A DNA stretch of 64,000 nt, from the NCBI RefSeq assembly GCF_026191635.1, contig NZ_JAKRRW010000007.1:124001-188000 (forward strand). Reading direction: 5' to 3'. The notes under the pieces were generated by a model. That model searched no databases. It saw nothing but the letters and a program-made list of their open reading frames with translations, and was not told the DNA's origin. The stretch comes from Photobacterium obscurum. Its GTDB lineage: Bacteria; Pseudomonadota; Gammaproteobacteria; Enterobacterales; Vibrionaceae. The first letter of the stretch is position 1; the number at the start of each line of letters is the position of its first letter. The translations under genes and the position numbers were made by a program. Positions 18,757 to 28,482 of the stretch are shown one piece after another.

Positions 18757-19281
18757 GTGACTCGCTGTAATATGAAATTACTCACCTGTGTGTTTGCTGG
18801 CGGTGTTCTCATTGCATTTGATACATGGTCAATGCAGTGTGAGAAATATGATGTCACTCAACTTGCTGCATTGTCAGATCAAGAAAAAGAAAGCTTCGTG
18901 GCGACATGTACGGTTGTTAGGGATGAATCCACCTATGACTCTAACCATTCGCAACCGATAGTTGTCGCCTGGGAGGAAGATAGTGACGATGGTGATGGTG
19001 AGTTCTGGGATAACTGGGCTGGTTTCAGTGATTCTCCGGTACTCTCGTCAAAGTCGGATTCTGCATTTTATGGCTTAGGCGTCTGGTTACCCGATAAATA
19101 TGATGACTTTGATATATTGACTCTCGAAGATGCGCAGGAATGGATTAGAAGCCATGGTGTGCAAATGAGTTTTGGAGTCGGTGGAGGCGATGGTAACTCG
19201 CCAAGGTTAAGGTTTGATTATCGATGGCATGATGACAATCTCGATAATATTTTCCTTCAAGTTGAAATTCCTTTCCAGTAA
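18757..19281 (+). CDS. Secreted protein of unknown function
   Basis: 174-residue protein with an N-terminal signal segment (LLTCVFAGGVLIAFDTWSMQ), paired cysteines in the first third, an acidic linker (EEDSDDGDGEFWDNW) and a beta-rich C-terminus ending in F, which could pair with an outer-membrane or periplasmic fate. GAAGGG seven bases before GTG 18757 supports this start; an ATG at 18772 is the alternative. I do not recognise the family. Confidence 0.6.
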   Translation: MTRCNMKLLTCVFAGGVLIAFDTWSMQCEKYDVTQLAALSDQEKESFVATCTVVRDESTYDSNHSQPIVVAWEEDSDDGDGEFWDNWAGFSDSPVLSSKSDSAFYGLGVWLPDKYDDFDILTLEDAQEWIRSHGVQMSFGVGGGDGNSPRLRFDYRWHDDNLDNIFLQVEIPFQ

Positions 19282-19301
19282 CCATTTTGCTTATCTTGAA
19301 A

Positions 19302-19335
19302 ATAAAAAAACGACGTTTTGCAGACGTCGCTTTTC
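19302..19335. terminator. Bidirectional terminator
   Basis: CGACGT / ACGTCG stem between an A7 run and TTTT, between two converging genes. Confidence 0.75.
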
Positions 19336-19348
19336 CTATTTTGGGGCA

Positions 19349-20035
19349 TTAAGCGATGCTCTGACCAAGTATTGGTTTTGCTAGTGCAGAAATTGCTTCG
19401 GAAGTTGTGTTTAGACTTTCTGCGATTTGAGTGATTTTACGGCCAGAGCGAGATAGCTTTAAAGCCTCACGCATGATCATGCATGCTTCAAATTCCCCGC
19501 AGGAAAAACCAATAACCTCAGAGATAGCAGACAAGGCCGATTTATCCGTTACCTTGTCACCTTTCATCATTTGACTAAGCTGAGAGTGATAGTTGGTACG
19601 CAAAGCAGGGCAGAGCGAGTTTGTTCTGACCTTTAGCTTAGCAATTTGGTCTGCCATCACACGTAGCAGGTTTCCTGCTGGCTCACTTAGGCTAAGTGAT
19701 GTATTGTGCTTGGCTTCTTGACGTAACTCATTTAACAACGCTGTGATTAAAGGTGTAACCGTGAAGAATCCGGCTTCTTTGCATATAGGTGTGGTTAAAC
19801 GCGATGAGAACTCTACCTTATCAAATTGAGTACCTGGTAGCACGGTTAGAGCATGTAGGCAGTCGAAAGGTAGCCAAAAACCAGAGCCTTTTGAAACCAA
19901 AAATTCTTGTTTACCCAGTCGGATAAGCGTAGAGCCTTTTGTTACAACAATCATATAAGAGGTATGACTTTTACGGCGTGCGCCGACATGGAGGAAGTCC
20001 TGGGTGCTGTGTGAAAATTCAATAGCCTGTTTCAT
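19349..20035 (-). CDS. AraC-like cupin sensor regulator, atypical
   Basis: 228-residue protein. The first ~90 residues look like an AraC-type cupin ligand-binding domain (TSYMIVVTKGSTLIRLG, then GSGFWLPFDCLHALTVLPG). The C-terminal part is helical and holds one helix-turn-helix-like segment (KITQIAESLNTTSEAISAL) instead of a normal double-HTH AraC domain. It is probably a transcription regulator whose target is unknown. It is divergent from the acyltransferase gene across 273 bp. Confidence 0.6.
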   Translation of the reverse strand: MKQAIEFSHSTQDFLHVGARRKSHTSYMIVVTKGSTLIRLGKQEFLVSKGSGFWLPFDCLHALTVLPGTQFDKVEFSSRLTTPICKEAGFFTVTPLITALLNELRQEAKHNTSLSLSEPAGNLLRVMADQIAKLKVRTNSLCPALRTNYHSQLSQMMKGDKVTDKSALSAISEVIGFSCGEFEACMIMREALKLSRSGRKITQIAESLNTTSEAISALAKPILGQSIA

Positions 20036-20308
20036 AGTGAGTCTCTAGCAAAAAAGCACGCACATATTGTTCTGTTTTGGGCAAATCGTCAATAACTGAG
20101 ACTATTTACCGTAAGTTTTGATGCTTTTTTAGCAGGAATTGCTAGCCTAACAACAGACGAGACCTAGAAAATTAGGTTAATGTGTATGAAAATTAAACGT
20201 AATCATGTGGTAAGACCTCCAACCATTGCGGTTGTTGCGTCATGTCATTGGGCAAACTGATAAATCTGCGTAAAATGTCGCGGTTTTTATTTTATACGAA
20301 GCATTATT

Positions 20309-21415
20309 GTGCAAACAGATAACGATATTTATAAAGAAATTCGTCCGTATAACGACGACGAAGTAAGTGGTGCAATCCAGCGTCTTGTGAACGATAAGGA
20401 ATTTATTACAGCAATCCTTAATTATCGTTTTCCTCAACTATCTGGCGTACTTGGCTGGGTATTGATCCCATTGATCAAACGTTTCTTAATCAAAAAGTGG
20501 TCAAACGTCAAAACCGTTGAAGATGTTCAACTACAAGTTGCAAAATACATGAATGCAACCATTGCTCACTCATGTGACGGTGTAACAAATAGTGGCTTGG
20601 ATAAGCTAGACCCGAATCAATCTTACCTGTTTGTCTCTAATCATCGTGATATCGCGATGGATCCTGCGATGGTTAACTGGTGCCTGTTTGAACATAAACT
20701 TAAAACAGTCCGTATTGCTATCGGTGATAACTTGCTGAAAAAGCCCTGCGCGACTGAGCTAATGCGCCTAAACAAAAGCTTCATCGTTAAGCGCTCGGCA
20801 AAAGGCCCGCGAGAAATGATGAAAACACTAGGCTTACTATCTAGTTATATTTCTCACTCACTTGAAACCGGTAATTCAATTTGGATTGCTCAAAAAGAGG
20901 GGCGAGCCAAAGATGGAAATGATAAAACGGATCCAGCTATCCTGAAGATGTTCTATATGGAAGGCCGTAAGCGCAAGCAATCTTTTGCTGACTTCATGGC
21001 TGGCCTTAACATTGTTCCGGTTTCAATCTCTTACGAAAACGATCCTTGTGACATCGCTAAAGCTAATGAGTTATATCAAAAGCAAACATCGGGTAGTTAC
21101 GAGAAAGGTGAATTTGAAGATATTGAAAGTATCATTAACGGGATTGTCGGCGAGAAGCGCCGGATTCACGTAAGTTTTGGTGAAGTCATCAAGTCCCAGT
21201 TTGAAGCTCCTGAGGAACTTGCGGAAGAAATCGATCGACAGATCACCCAGAATTATCACCTATTTCCGGCTAACTATATTGCGGCCGAGCAGGAGCACGA
21301 ATCAGCAACTCCTGCAGAGAAATCTCGTTTTGAGAAAAAGCTAGCCGATCAACCTGAAGGGGTAGCTAGCATTCTGAAGAAGATGTACGCATTTCCGGCA
21401 ATTAAAAAGCAATAA
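20309..21415 (+). CDS. PlsC-like glycerolipid acyltransferase
   Basis: 368-residue acyltransferase. The catalytic HX4D box is NHRDIAMD (His112/Asp117), followed by FIVKRS and the substrate-binding IWIAQKEGRAKD near residue 195-200. It would acylate a glycerol-phosphate or lyso-lipid at the inner membrane; the exact acceptor is unknown. It is longer than PlsC (about 245 residues), with extra N- and C-terminal helices. It begins with GTG and only a weak GAAG ribosome site. An imperfect matS (12 of 13) lies in the coding sequence at 20574-20586. Confidence 0.8.
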   Translation: MQTDNDIYKEIRPYNDDEVSGAIQRLVNDKEFITAILNYRFPQLSGVLGWVLIPLIKRFLIKKWSNVKTVEDVQLQVAKYMNATIAHSCDGVTNSGLDKLDPNQSYLFVSNHRDIAMDPAMVNWCLFEHKLKTVRIAIGDNLLKKPCATELMRLNKSFIVKRSAKGPREMMKTLGLLSSYISHSLETGNSIWIAQKEGRAKDGNDKTDPAILKMFYMEGRKRKQSFADFMAGLNIVPVSISYENDPCDIAKANELYQKQTSGSYEKGEFEDIESIINGIVGEKRRIHVSFGEVIKSQFEAPEELAEEIDRQITQNYHLFPANYIAAEQEHESATPAEKSRFEKKLADQPEGVASILKKMYAFPAIKKQ

Positions 21416-21423
21416 TTATAATT

Positions 21424-21454
21424 TGGGCAGCAGGAGAAGCCAGCCTGCTGCCCA
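21424..21454. terminator. Strong hairpin between converging genes
   Basis: Eleven-bp perfect stem TGGGCAGCAGG / CCTGCTGCCCA with a nine-base loop. The T tract is poor, so termination is inferred from position. Confidence 0.7.
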
Positions 21455-21465
21455 GCACTATCCTT

Positions 21466-22008
21466 CTAATAGCTTTGATCTTGAGTTGCACTCAGCGTTC
21501 GGACTATTGCCTTTGGCGATAAAATTTCTACACGATGATTTTGCTGTCTCTCGGCTTCACTTGTTCCTGTCGATAATCTCTCACTACTACCGGCTGCAAC
21601 CAACTGAATTCTTTCCTCCGCGATGCCAAAAACAGACGAAATGTAAATTGCGACACTGAATGCTCTTTCATAAGAAAGAACAATATCCTCTTCTTCATTG
21701 CCTGAGTTATCGCTGTGGCCAACAACAATTAAAAAACTGTCCGGATGTTGTCTCAAGCGTACTGCAAGTGGATCGAGTAGGAGCTGGTCATTGGGATCAA
21801 GTTCGAAGCTGTTATTCTCGAAATAAACAACTTGCTTCATCTCAGGGAGTTCGGTTAGCAGAATTTGCGCGTTCGGGACGATAGGTGTGTTCGACTGTTT
21901 GCCTGCGTTGCTCGTTACGCTGTCACTTCCATTGCCACATCCAACCAGCATATAACTGGAAAGAATAAGAGAAGTGAGAATACTAAATCGCTTGTTAAAG
22001 CACGTCAT
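21466..22008 (-). CDS. OmpA-like peptidoglycan-binding lipoprotein
   Basis: 180 residues. Lipoprotein signal with lipobox LVGC (Cys24), a short linker, then an OmpA_C/Pal-type domain: VYFENNSFELDP, VVGHSDNSGNEEEDIVLSYERA and the closing NHRVEI. Such domains bind meso-diaminopimelate of peptidoglycan from the outer membrane. It is not in a tol-pal context, so a specialised role is likely. It is preceded by the convergent acyltransferase and followed upstream by the LysR gene. Confidence 0.85.
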   Translation of the reverse strand: MTCFNKRFSILTSLILSSYMLVGCGNGSDSVTSNAGKQSNTPIVPNAQILLTELPEMKQVVYFENNSFELDPNDQLLLDPLAVRLRQHPDSFLIVVGHSDNSGNEEEDIVLSYERAFSVAIYISSVFGIAEERIQLVAAGSSERLSTGTSEAERQQNHRVEILSPKAIVRTLSATQDQSY

Positions 22009-22090
22009 TACTAAACCTAAAGCATTAAGCTGTTACTTTAGGTTTAGAACATCTTCATGGAATCACAACAACTATATTGAGAACGAAGGC

Positions 22091-23020
22091 TTACTGATCT
22101 GTTACTGGATTAGGATTACGATAGGGAGGGACAGACATCCGTTCAGACATAAAATCAATAAATGACCGTACTTTGGGCGCTAAATATTTACGTCGAGGGT
22201 AAACGGCATAAATCGGTAATTCTACATCAGCTTTCCATTCGGGCAGCAACTGTACAAGCGTACCGGTTTCTAATTCATCGGTCATTAGATAGGTTGCCAG
22301 GTAGGCAATCCCAAGCCCTGACTTGGCTGCATCAAGAACAGCCGGTGCATTATCAATCCTGTAATTGCCTCGAGCTCGAATTGATTGCCGGACACCATCA
22401 CGGGTAAATTCCCAATTCACATATTTTCTTTCGCGGCTTTGGTAGGTAATACAGTTATGTTTACGCAAATCACTGGGCGCGGAAGGCGCACCGTGTTCCT
22501 TGATGTATTCTGGTGACGCAACAACAGTAAACTTACAGTCGGATAGTTTGCGTGCCACCATGCCTTCTGGCGGATGCTCATGAATAGCTACCCAACAGTC
22601 AAAGCCTTCTTCAAGAAGGTTAGGGCGATGATCAAAAAGGCTTACTTCCAGCTCTAAGTCTGGATGTGCTTTTTGAAATTCAGCCAGTGCCGAAGTTATG
22701 TGTCGATTACCAAATGATTGCGCTATACCGACTCTAAGCACCCCTTTTATCTCATTTCGATAACCTGCAACCATTGCTTCTGCTTCATTAACGGTATCAA
22801 GCAGCTGCTGTCCGTACTCAGAATACTGTAAACCAATATCAGTCAGAGCAACGGCACGTGTACTTCGCTGAACGAGCTGGCAGCCTAAACGTTCTTCCAA
22901 GAAGCGTATTTGTTTACTGACTTGAGATTTTGATATCCCAAGACGTTCAGCTGCACGTGTGAAGTTCTGTTCGTGGCCAACAGTCGCGAGGATTACCATT
23001 TGTTGAAGATTTTCTAGCAT
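22091..23020 (-). CDS. LysR-family transcriptional regulator
   Basis: 309-residue regulator with the N-terminal winged helix (MLENLQQMVILATVGHEQNF, then AAERLGISKSQVSKQIRFLEE) and a type 2 periplasmic-binding-like effector domain. I chose ATG 23020 by the usual LysR start; a GTG at 23095 would add 25 atypical residues. Neither start has a clear ribosome site. It is divergent from the chromate transporter gene and may regulate it. Confidence 0.88.
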   Translation of the reverse strand: MLENLQQMVILATVGHEQNFTRAAERLGISKSQVSKQIRFLEERLGCQLVQRSTRAVALTDIGLQYSEYGQQLLDTVNEAEAMVAGYRNEIKGVLRVGIAQSFGNRHITSALAEFQKAHPDLELEVSLFDHRPNLLEEGFDCWVAIHEHPPEGMVARKLSDCKFTVVASPEYIKEHGAPSAPSDLRKHNCITYQSRERKYVNWEFTRDGVRQSIRARGNYRIDNAPAVLDAAKSGLGIAYLATYLMTDELETGTLVQLLPEWKADVELPIYAVYPRRKYLAPKVRSFIDFMSERMSVPPYRNPNPVTDQ

Positions 23021-23096
23021 AGGGGAGAACCATAAAGAGACTACATATTGAGTATACCATTGATTCGTAACTGGTAAATAAACAAGATTCGACACT

Positions 23097-23109
23097 GTGA
23101 CAATGTCAC
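23097..23109. promoter_or_regulatory. matS site (MatP binding, Ter macrodomain)
   Basis: GTGACAATGTCAC is a perfect match to the matS consensus GTGACRNYGTCAC. It is flanked by one more symmetric base on each side. Confidence 0.85.
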
Positions 23110-23110
23110 A

Positions 23111-23508
23111 ACTATCAACATTTCAAGGCACTAGCAATCTATATGATGAGCTACAACTCACTAACAAATTAGAGCTGCGTATAAGTCCCGCAAGATCCAA
23201 ACTAAGATCGCTGTGCTTGTACGAATTCAGAACATTATCGCGTACCAGTCATTTTATCTGAACAATATAAAATTAGGCCCTGCATTAAAAATTCATTTTA
23301 AACAATGGGTTACGCTGGTGGTTTCTGTGTGTGCACAATGATGTGTGTGGTGTTGTAATTAACTTTCATGGTTAATCAACTCTAGTCATTCATGCTGATC
23401 CACAGAAGATCTTGAACTTCAATTAATTAAATCGATGGGCGGGATTAAAATGAACGATTTCATTAATTAACTGTAAATGCATAACATATCCTTTCATTAG
23501 GAGGATTT
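23111..23508. other. Intergenic region between LysR and chrA
   Basis: No coding frame is supported. AT-rich, with repeated ATTAATTAA-like stretches at about 23421-23470 and GGAGG just before chrA. It presumably holds the divergent promoters; I cannot assign a specific operator. Confidence 0.4.
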
Positions 23509-24648
23509 ATGTTTAAAGTGTTGTACCAATTTTTTATATTGGGGCTATATGGCTTTGGTGGACCTGCTGCCCATATAGGCTATTTTCAAAGAGAGTTTGT
23601 TCAGAACAAGAGATGGCTTAACGATCAAGATTTCACTCATGCCGTCGCTTTGTGCCAGTTTCTTCCTGGGCCAGCGAGCAGTCAGCTTGGAATGTATATC
23701 GGCTATAAGAAGGCTGGTTATCTGGGCGCGTTATGTGCGTTTGCCGGCTTTACTTTCCCTTCCTTTCTACTGTTAACTTTTTTGGCTATTGGGAATCAGC
23801 AATACAACGATGTTGCTATCATTGATTCCCTAATTTCTGCGGCGAAGTTATTGGCTGTTGTGGTTGTTGCCGATGCGTTATGGGGTATGGCTAAAAAGAA
23901 CATTACCGACAAGCTGACATTGGTAGTTGCTTTACTGACAGCTATCAGTGTTTTCTTTAGTACGGGTCTTATCGGACAGATCCTTCCTATTCTATTAGCG
24001 GCTTCGATTGGCTATTTGTTATCGTTTAAATCGGAATCAAATTCGAATCATAATCTGATGATAAAGCCGAACTTGTTCGTTCTAAGCATGTTCGTAATCT
24101 TGTTGTTTGTAATGCCGTTAGTGGCAAATCAATCTCATTTTTTTAGTCTGTTTAACATTTTCTATCAAGCGGGTAGTTTTGTATTTGGAGGTGGACATGT
24201 TGTACTTCCACTACTTGAGCCAATGTTGGATGGGATGGTTGAGCCTGATACATTCTTGAGCGCCTATGCTGCAGCTCAGTTGGTACCGGGGCCAATGTTT
24301 ACCATGGCTAGTTATTTGGGGGCTTCTGCAATGGTAGATAGCCCTGTGTTAGGAAGCCTAATTGCGACAATTGCAGTTTTTCTACCTGGTAGCTTGTTGT
24401 TGTTTGCATTCTTACCGGCCTGGAATGCGTTATTTAGCAATAATAAGCTTAAATCATCAATCCTATTGGTAAATGCATGTGTCGTAGGTTTGTTAGCTAG
24501 TGCTTTTGTAAAGCCAGTGTTGTTGACATCTATCGGTTCTATCTTTGATGTTGCTGCTGTTGTGCTAGGATACCTACTTCTTAAATACCGAAATTGCCCG
24601 GTTTGGGTGTTAATCGTATTACTGGGTGTTTATAAGTTTTTCATTTAA
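23509..24648 (+). CDS. chrA: Chromate transporter, ChrA family
   Basis: Inner-membrane CHR-superfamily protein of 379 residues made of two homologous halves. The N-half carries GFGGPAAHIGYFQREFV and FLPGPASSQLGMYIG; the C-half repeats the pattern as FVFGGGHVVLPLL and QLVPGPMFTMASYLGA. These proteins export chromate by proton antiport. The ribosome site AGGAGG is ideal. A divergent LysR regulator and a following terminator make this a single-gene unit. Confidence 0.93.
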   Translation: MFKVLYQFFILGLYGFGGPAAHIGYFQREFVQNKRWLNDQDFTHAVALCQFLPGPASSQLGMYIGYKKAGYLGALCAFAGFTFPSFLLLTFLAIGNQQYNDVAIIDSLISAAKLLAVVVVADALWGMAKKNITDKLTLVVALLTAISVFFSTGLIGQILPILLAASIGYLLSFKSESNSNHNLMIKPNLFVLSMFVILLFVMPLVANQSHFFSLFNIFYQAGSFVFGGGHVVLPLLEPMLDGMVEPDTFLSAYAAAQLVPGPMFTMASYLGASAMVDSPVLGSLIATIAVFLPGSLLLFAFLPAWNALFSNNKLKSSILLVNACVVGLLASAFVKPVLLTSIGSIFDVAAVVLGYLLLKYRNCPVWVLIVLLGVYKFFI

Positions 24649-24658
24649 AGTTGTCAGA

Positions 24659-24690
24659 GAGGCGGCAAACATCTTGCCGCCTCCTTATTT
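24659..24690 (+). terminator. Terminator of chrA
   Basis: GAGGCGGCAA-type stem pairing with TTGCCGCCTC around a five-base loop, followed by a CTTATTT tail. Confidence 0.75.
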
Positions 24691-24879
24691 GAGTTCTAGC
24701 GCACTATAACTTTTCCTTTGAAAAAGAAAAATAATATCCAGAAATCATATTTTCTAAGATTAATATTTCAACAAACAACCGTAAAGTCATACAAGACAGT
24801 GTGGTTAGGATATTGATTAAGCTAATGTTAAGTAACGACTGTTAAAGTCCAATCATTAGTTTTAACTTGGGTTTCAACC

Positions 24880-25176
24880 ATGACACAGCAACGAAAGGTT
24901 CGTCCGAACCTAACAAATTATGACGTACTTGAGCTGATGCAAAAGGAACTCCATCAGTCTGAAAAGCGTATCGTTAAAAAGGTAATGTTTATCGTCTCTT
25001 CAGGTGTTCTAGCTATTATTTTGCTAATTGCTTTGGTTATCTCAACCCAAGGTCAAACAGTAAGGAATTACGCGGCTGAAGCGATGAGGAAAGCGTTTGA
25101 AGCTGAGCGAGCTGTTCATATCATAGATGAAGCTGCAGGAACCAATTTTTTAGAACAATCAAAAAAGCAACAGTAA
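24880..25176 (+). CDS. Small single-TM protein of unknown function
   Basis: 98 residues: a basic cytoplasmic N-terminus with heptad-like charge (DVLELMQKELHQSEKRIVKK), one TM helix at about residues 36-57, and a helical, mixed-charge C-terminus. The topology looks like a membrane-tethered coiled-coil protein. I do not recognise the family. Confidence 0.65.
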   Translation: MTQQRKVRPNLTNYDVLELMQKELHQSEKRIVKKVMFIVSSGVLAIILLIALVISTQGQTVRNYAAEAMRKAFEAERAVHIIDEAAGTNFLEQSKKQQ

Positions 25177-25205
25177 CCCTTGGCTTCATTGTGGGAAGCC
25201 AAGGC

Positions 25206-25745
25206 TCATATTTGTACAACCAAGGAGTGGTTTTTTATTAATAGTTCAGGCTTAGCTGTTTTCAATGCAGACTGCTCAAAATCATCTTCATCTAAACGGT
25301 AAACAGGATTAGTCAGGATTAATTGACCGATCATTTCAACGATGGGTGTAAGGAGTTGTTTGCCAGCAAAATTAGTTAACTCATCTGGTTGTAATTCAAG
25401 TGACTCGACTTCAAGATCATTTAAAAAAATGGCACCTTCGTCTTTGTCATAATAGGGGATAGCACTAAAACTGACATCAATCATAACTTCTTGCTGAGGT
25501 TGGCCAGATATCATAATTTTAGCCTGAGACTTTGCATCTAAATTGACGCGGTCGTTCGATACACGTCCTATACCAACCTTTATATCACTGAACTTTACAT
25601 TAGCGTAAGCTAAGCCTTTGATTCCCACTGTGCGTTCAAAGGATGCCCGACTATCAAGATAATCCTGGATTTCTTCCTCTGTTACGCTGTAACTAACGCA
25701 GGACGATAACAAGAAGGACATAATTAGAACGTGTATATTCTTCAC
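25206..25745 (-). CDS. YceB-like lipoprotein (DUF1439)
   Basis: 179-residue lipoprotein with lipobox LLSSC (Cys16) and the beta-rich DUF1439 domain, as in E. coli YceB. Family members resemble the lipid-binding TULIP fold, but the function is not established. Converges with the 98-residue gene. Confidence 0.8.
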   Translation of the reverse strand: MKNIHVLIMSFLLSSCVSYSVTEEEIQDYLDSRASFERTVGIKGLAYANVKFSDIKVGIGRVSNDRVNLDAKSQAKIMISGQPQQEVMIDVSFSAIPYYDKDEGAIFLNDLEVESLELQPDELTNFAGKQLLTPIVEMIGQLILTNPVYRLDEDDFEQSALKTAKPELLIKNHSLVVQI

Positions 25746-25827
25746 TGAAAACCTATAAATTGAGTACTAAGCTTCGTTCAAGTATCAACAATCACTCAGT
25801 ATTATGCCAGTGCAAAATCGAGACAGA

Positions 25828-26052
25828 TTAAAAACAGTAGTTAAACTCGTCTTTATACAATTTTTCTAGTTTTTTACGGTATTTTGCGCCTTGCTTATTT
25901 GAGTACTGATGACGCATTTTGTTGTTGATCTTCACTATTTTTTCTCTAGTTTTCAAACATTTGTCAGCTTTGCTGCTCTTGGCCAAAATATGAGAGGAAA
26001 AGCACATAGCAATTATGATAACTGCTAGGAACAGCTTTAATTGTTGTTTCAT
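25828..26052 (-). CDS. Small secreted basic protein, unknown
   Basis: 74 residues with an N-terminal signal peptide (LKLFLAVIIIAMCFSSHILA) and a mature part of about 49 Lys/Arg-rich helical residues with two cysteines (KCLKTR and terminal YCF). A periplasmic, disulfide-linked mini-protein is plausible. Family not recognised. Confidence 0.6.
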   Translation of the reverse strand: MKQQLKLFLAVIIIAMCFSSHILAKSSKADKCLKTREKIVKINNKMRHQYSNKQGAKYRKKLEKLYKDEFNYCF

Positions 26053-26237
26053 CGTTAAACACCTAGTTTGAAATTATTCAGGCAGTATAAGAAGTCCAAT
26101 AGTTTCAAACAGCAGGATAAGCGGTGGATTGGAGGAAAGGCACAGAATCAGATATCAAGTAACAGCGTATTTACTAAAAAGCAGGTTGCTGTTCATAACG
26201 AGTGTCCAAAGCAACCTGGACACTCATTATGACAATA

Positions 26238-27113
26238 TCAAGCAGTTTCAGAAAAGAGGATCTCAAGATCATAGTTGTTTCGTTTCATGGCTTTTTTGAG
26301 TTTATGTAAAGAGCTAACCTGTAGTTGGCGAATTCGTTCGCGGGTTAGACCCACTTCGTCAGCGACTTGCTGTAAGGTTTGTGATTCATAGCCTAATAAA
26401 CCGAAACGACGGCACAGAATTTCCCGGTCACGTGAATTTAGGCACTCTAGCATTGAAATTGCCAACCGACTTATGTCTTGCTGGTTCACTTCGCTGTCTG
26501 GCTGTGTCGATGAATCATCGGCAATAAATGCAGATATTGTCTGAGAGTTCGTATCATCTGTTATAGCTTGATCGATTGACATAACCGGCGCATCGTATGC
26601 GAGAATCCCTGAAATATCATCAACACTCCGTTCAAGCTTATCCGCAATTTCTTCATGAGTGGGCTCTTGATTTGAGCTTTTCATCAATTGTTTATGTGTA
26701 CGGATAATGGTGTTTATTTCTTTTGATACATGAACGGGGAGGCGAATAGTACGAGCCTGGTTGTGAATCGAACGCTCAATTGTCTGTTTTATCCACCATG
26801 TGGCATACGTTGAAAAGCGAAAACCACGCTCGGGATCAAATTTATCGACAGCAGTAATTAATCCAATATTTCCCTCATCAATTAAGTCGCTTAGCAGCAT
26901 ACCGCTACCACGATATTTTTTCGCGATACTAACAACCAATCTCAGATTACTTTCAATCATTGTTGCTTTGGCTGATTTATCGCCTAATAGACTCTTACGG
27001 CTATACAAGATCTCTTCATTTTTTGAAAGTAGTGGCTTTTGCGCAATATCCTGAAGATATAGATGAATAACATCTGTATCAAAACCTTGTGCTTCTTGTG
27101 ATTTGATATCCAT
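26238..27113 (-). CDS. RpoS-like alternative sigma factor (RpoQ/RpoX-type paralogue)
   Basis: 291-residue sigma-70-family factor. Region 1.2 ([17 protein letters not shown]), region 2 ([55 protein letters not shown]), region 3 and region 4 ([37 protein letters not shown] split over two helices) are all present. The region 2 to 3 boundary [10 protein letters not shown] is RpoS-like. It lacks the long N-terminal extension of housekeeping RpoS (about 330 residues), so it is probably a second stationary-phase-type sigma like the RpoQ/RpoX paralogues of vibrios. Confidence 0.85.
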   Translation of the reverse strand: MDIKSQEAQGFDTDVIHLYLQDIAQKPLLSKNEEILYSRKSLLGDKSAKATMIESNLRLVVSIAKKYRGSGMLLSDLIDEGNIGLITAVDKFDPERGFRFSTYATWWIKQTIERSIHNQARTIRLPVHVSKEINTIIRTHKQLMKSSNQEPTHEEIADKLERSVDDISGILAYDAPVMSIDQAITDDTNSQTISAFIADDSSTQPDSEVNQQDISRLAISMLECLNSRDREILCRRFGLLGYESQTLQQVADEVGLTRERIRQLQVSSLHKLKKAMKRNNYDLEILFSETA

Positions 27114-27604
27114 ATCATTTCCCTCAATAATAAAGCGTCCGATCTAATTATTTATCCTTATTATTTGTTACTTATGACACTAACACACACATGTTGCATA
27201 TTCCATTCGTTAAGTTGCAAAAAATAACAAATAGGTATAACGGTTTGTTATTAGAACCGGTGTTAGCGATGATATCTAGCCATCTTTTCTATATATAGCA
27301 TGATATCCTTAGTGAAATGCAGTAAGAGTATATGCCGCTAATATTGACAATATAATCAGTGTGTTATTGACCAATGCCAAGAGTATTCACGATAATGAAC
27401 GTTATATATAAATGGTGAAGCAGTGGAGAAGGAAAGGGCGCCGCTAAAGAGTGACGCGGTCACTTAAAAAGGCTTGCCTTAATTTCAGGTTAACAAGTAT
27501 GCAACAAGCCCTGTGGGTTTGGAGCATATGGGGCAGTGATTTTTTTATTTGATTGGGTACACTCAGAGTGCATAAACTGCTTTTTATACACTCTGACTTC
27601 AATG
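27114..27604. other. Intergenic region upstream of the sigma gene
   Basis: 490 bp without a supported gene. It holds a near-matS palindrome GTGACGCGGTCAC (27451-27463, 12 of 13) and a long hairpin CAGAGTG...CACTCTG (27564-27595) that may end the lipoprotein transcript to its right. The left part should contain the sigma-factor promoter. Confidence 0.5.
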
Positions 27605-28312
27605 TCAGTTGATAGTAACTGAACCGAAGATTTGGTGTTCGTTATTATTTAGTACACTATATATTTCTGCTTTTCCATTAGAGGAAACAGTAAAAAATAC
27701 ACCGCTGTATTCACCATTTAGTTCAGGTTTATCATATTGTTCAGCAGTGACATCTAATGAGTAATAATAATTTGCTTGTTTTAGCTTACCGCTGAGATAA
27801 CAAACACTATCAATAACTAAATTACCCACCTCATCAATCATCCATTGTGCTTCATCATCACTATTCAGGTATATCCCTTTTAACTGGTCCAGCCGAAGGC
27901 TGTAAGCTTTACGAGTGAAGGAGTGTACAAAGGGTTGCTTGTTAATTGATGTGGCGACATCTGCGCTTGAGTCACTGAAGCTGATAGATACTTCTTGAGA
28001 TAGGTCGTAGTAATATTGATAAGCCGATCTAACATGAACGCCTGTTAGAAGCATTGAATCTGTTGTTTTGGTTTCATTATCAAAGCTATACAAATAGCCG
28101 CTATTGTCTACGATAATTACACCATTGTTGCTAGCCTCAGTATCAACCAACATTACAGCGTCTTCTGACTGGTAGATACTATTAATGATCACATCACCTG
28201 CCAGATCGTTTTTGCTGTCTTCTATCTTATTGTAATCTCCATCAGAGGCGTTATCACCCCCGCATCCAACCAAAGCTATCACCAAACTAAAGCCAATCAT
28301 CCTAATCATCAC
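27605..28312 (-). CDS. Lipoprotein of unknown function
   Basis: 235 residues with a lipoprotein signal (lipobox ALVGC, Cys17), an acidic linker and a beta-rich mature region. No family recognised. A matS site lies about 140 bp upstream of its start. Confidence 0.7.
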   Translation of the reverse strand: MMIRMIGFSLVIALVGCGGDNASDGDYNKIEDSKNDLAGDVIINSIYQSEDAVMLVDTEASNNGVIIVDNSGYLYSFDNETKTTDSMLLTGVHVRSAYQYYYDLSQEVSISFSDSSADVATSINKQPFVHSFTRKAYSLRLDQLKGIYLNSDDEAQWMIDEVGNLVIDSVCYLSGKLKQANYYYSLDVTAEQYDKPELNGEYSGVFFTVSSNGKAEIYSVLNNNEHQIFGSVTIN

Positions 28313-28451
28313 AATTTCCCATAATTAATACTGCTTAGCAGATTATAAGAAATTCATAGTGTTAGCCGTATCGTCAGTCTAATTGCACCGTTATTCCTTC
28401 GACGCACTTAACTTTATGTTTCTTTGTATTGAAAGATGTATTGCTCTATTT

Positions 28452-28464
28452 GTGACATTGTCAC
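28452..28464. promoter_or_regulatory. matS site (MatP binding, Ter macrodomain)
   Basis: GTGACATTGTCAC, a perfect consensus match and the reverse complement of the copy at 23097. Confidence 0.85.
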
Positions 28465-28482
28465 ATAAATTGAGCTTATGAT

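Noticed and set aside
20186..20260. 24-codon frame starting MKIKRNHVVRPP before the acyltransferase gene
   Set aside because: No convincing ribosome site or terminator; too short to support.
23096..23110. Possible CRP site TGTGACAATGTCACA
   Set aside because: Half-sites are five bases apart, not six as CRP needs; the motif is a perfect matS instead.
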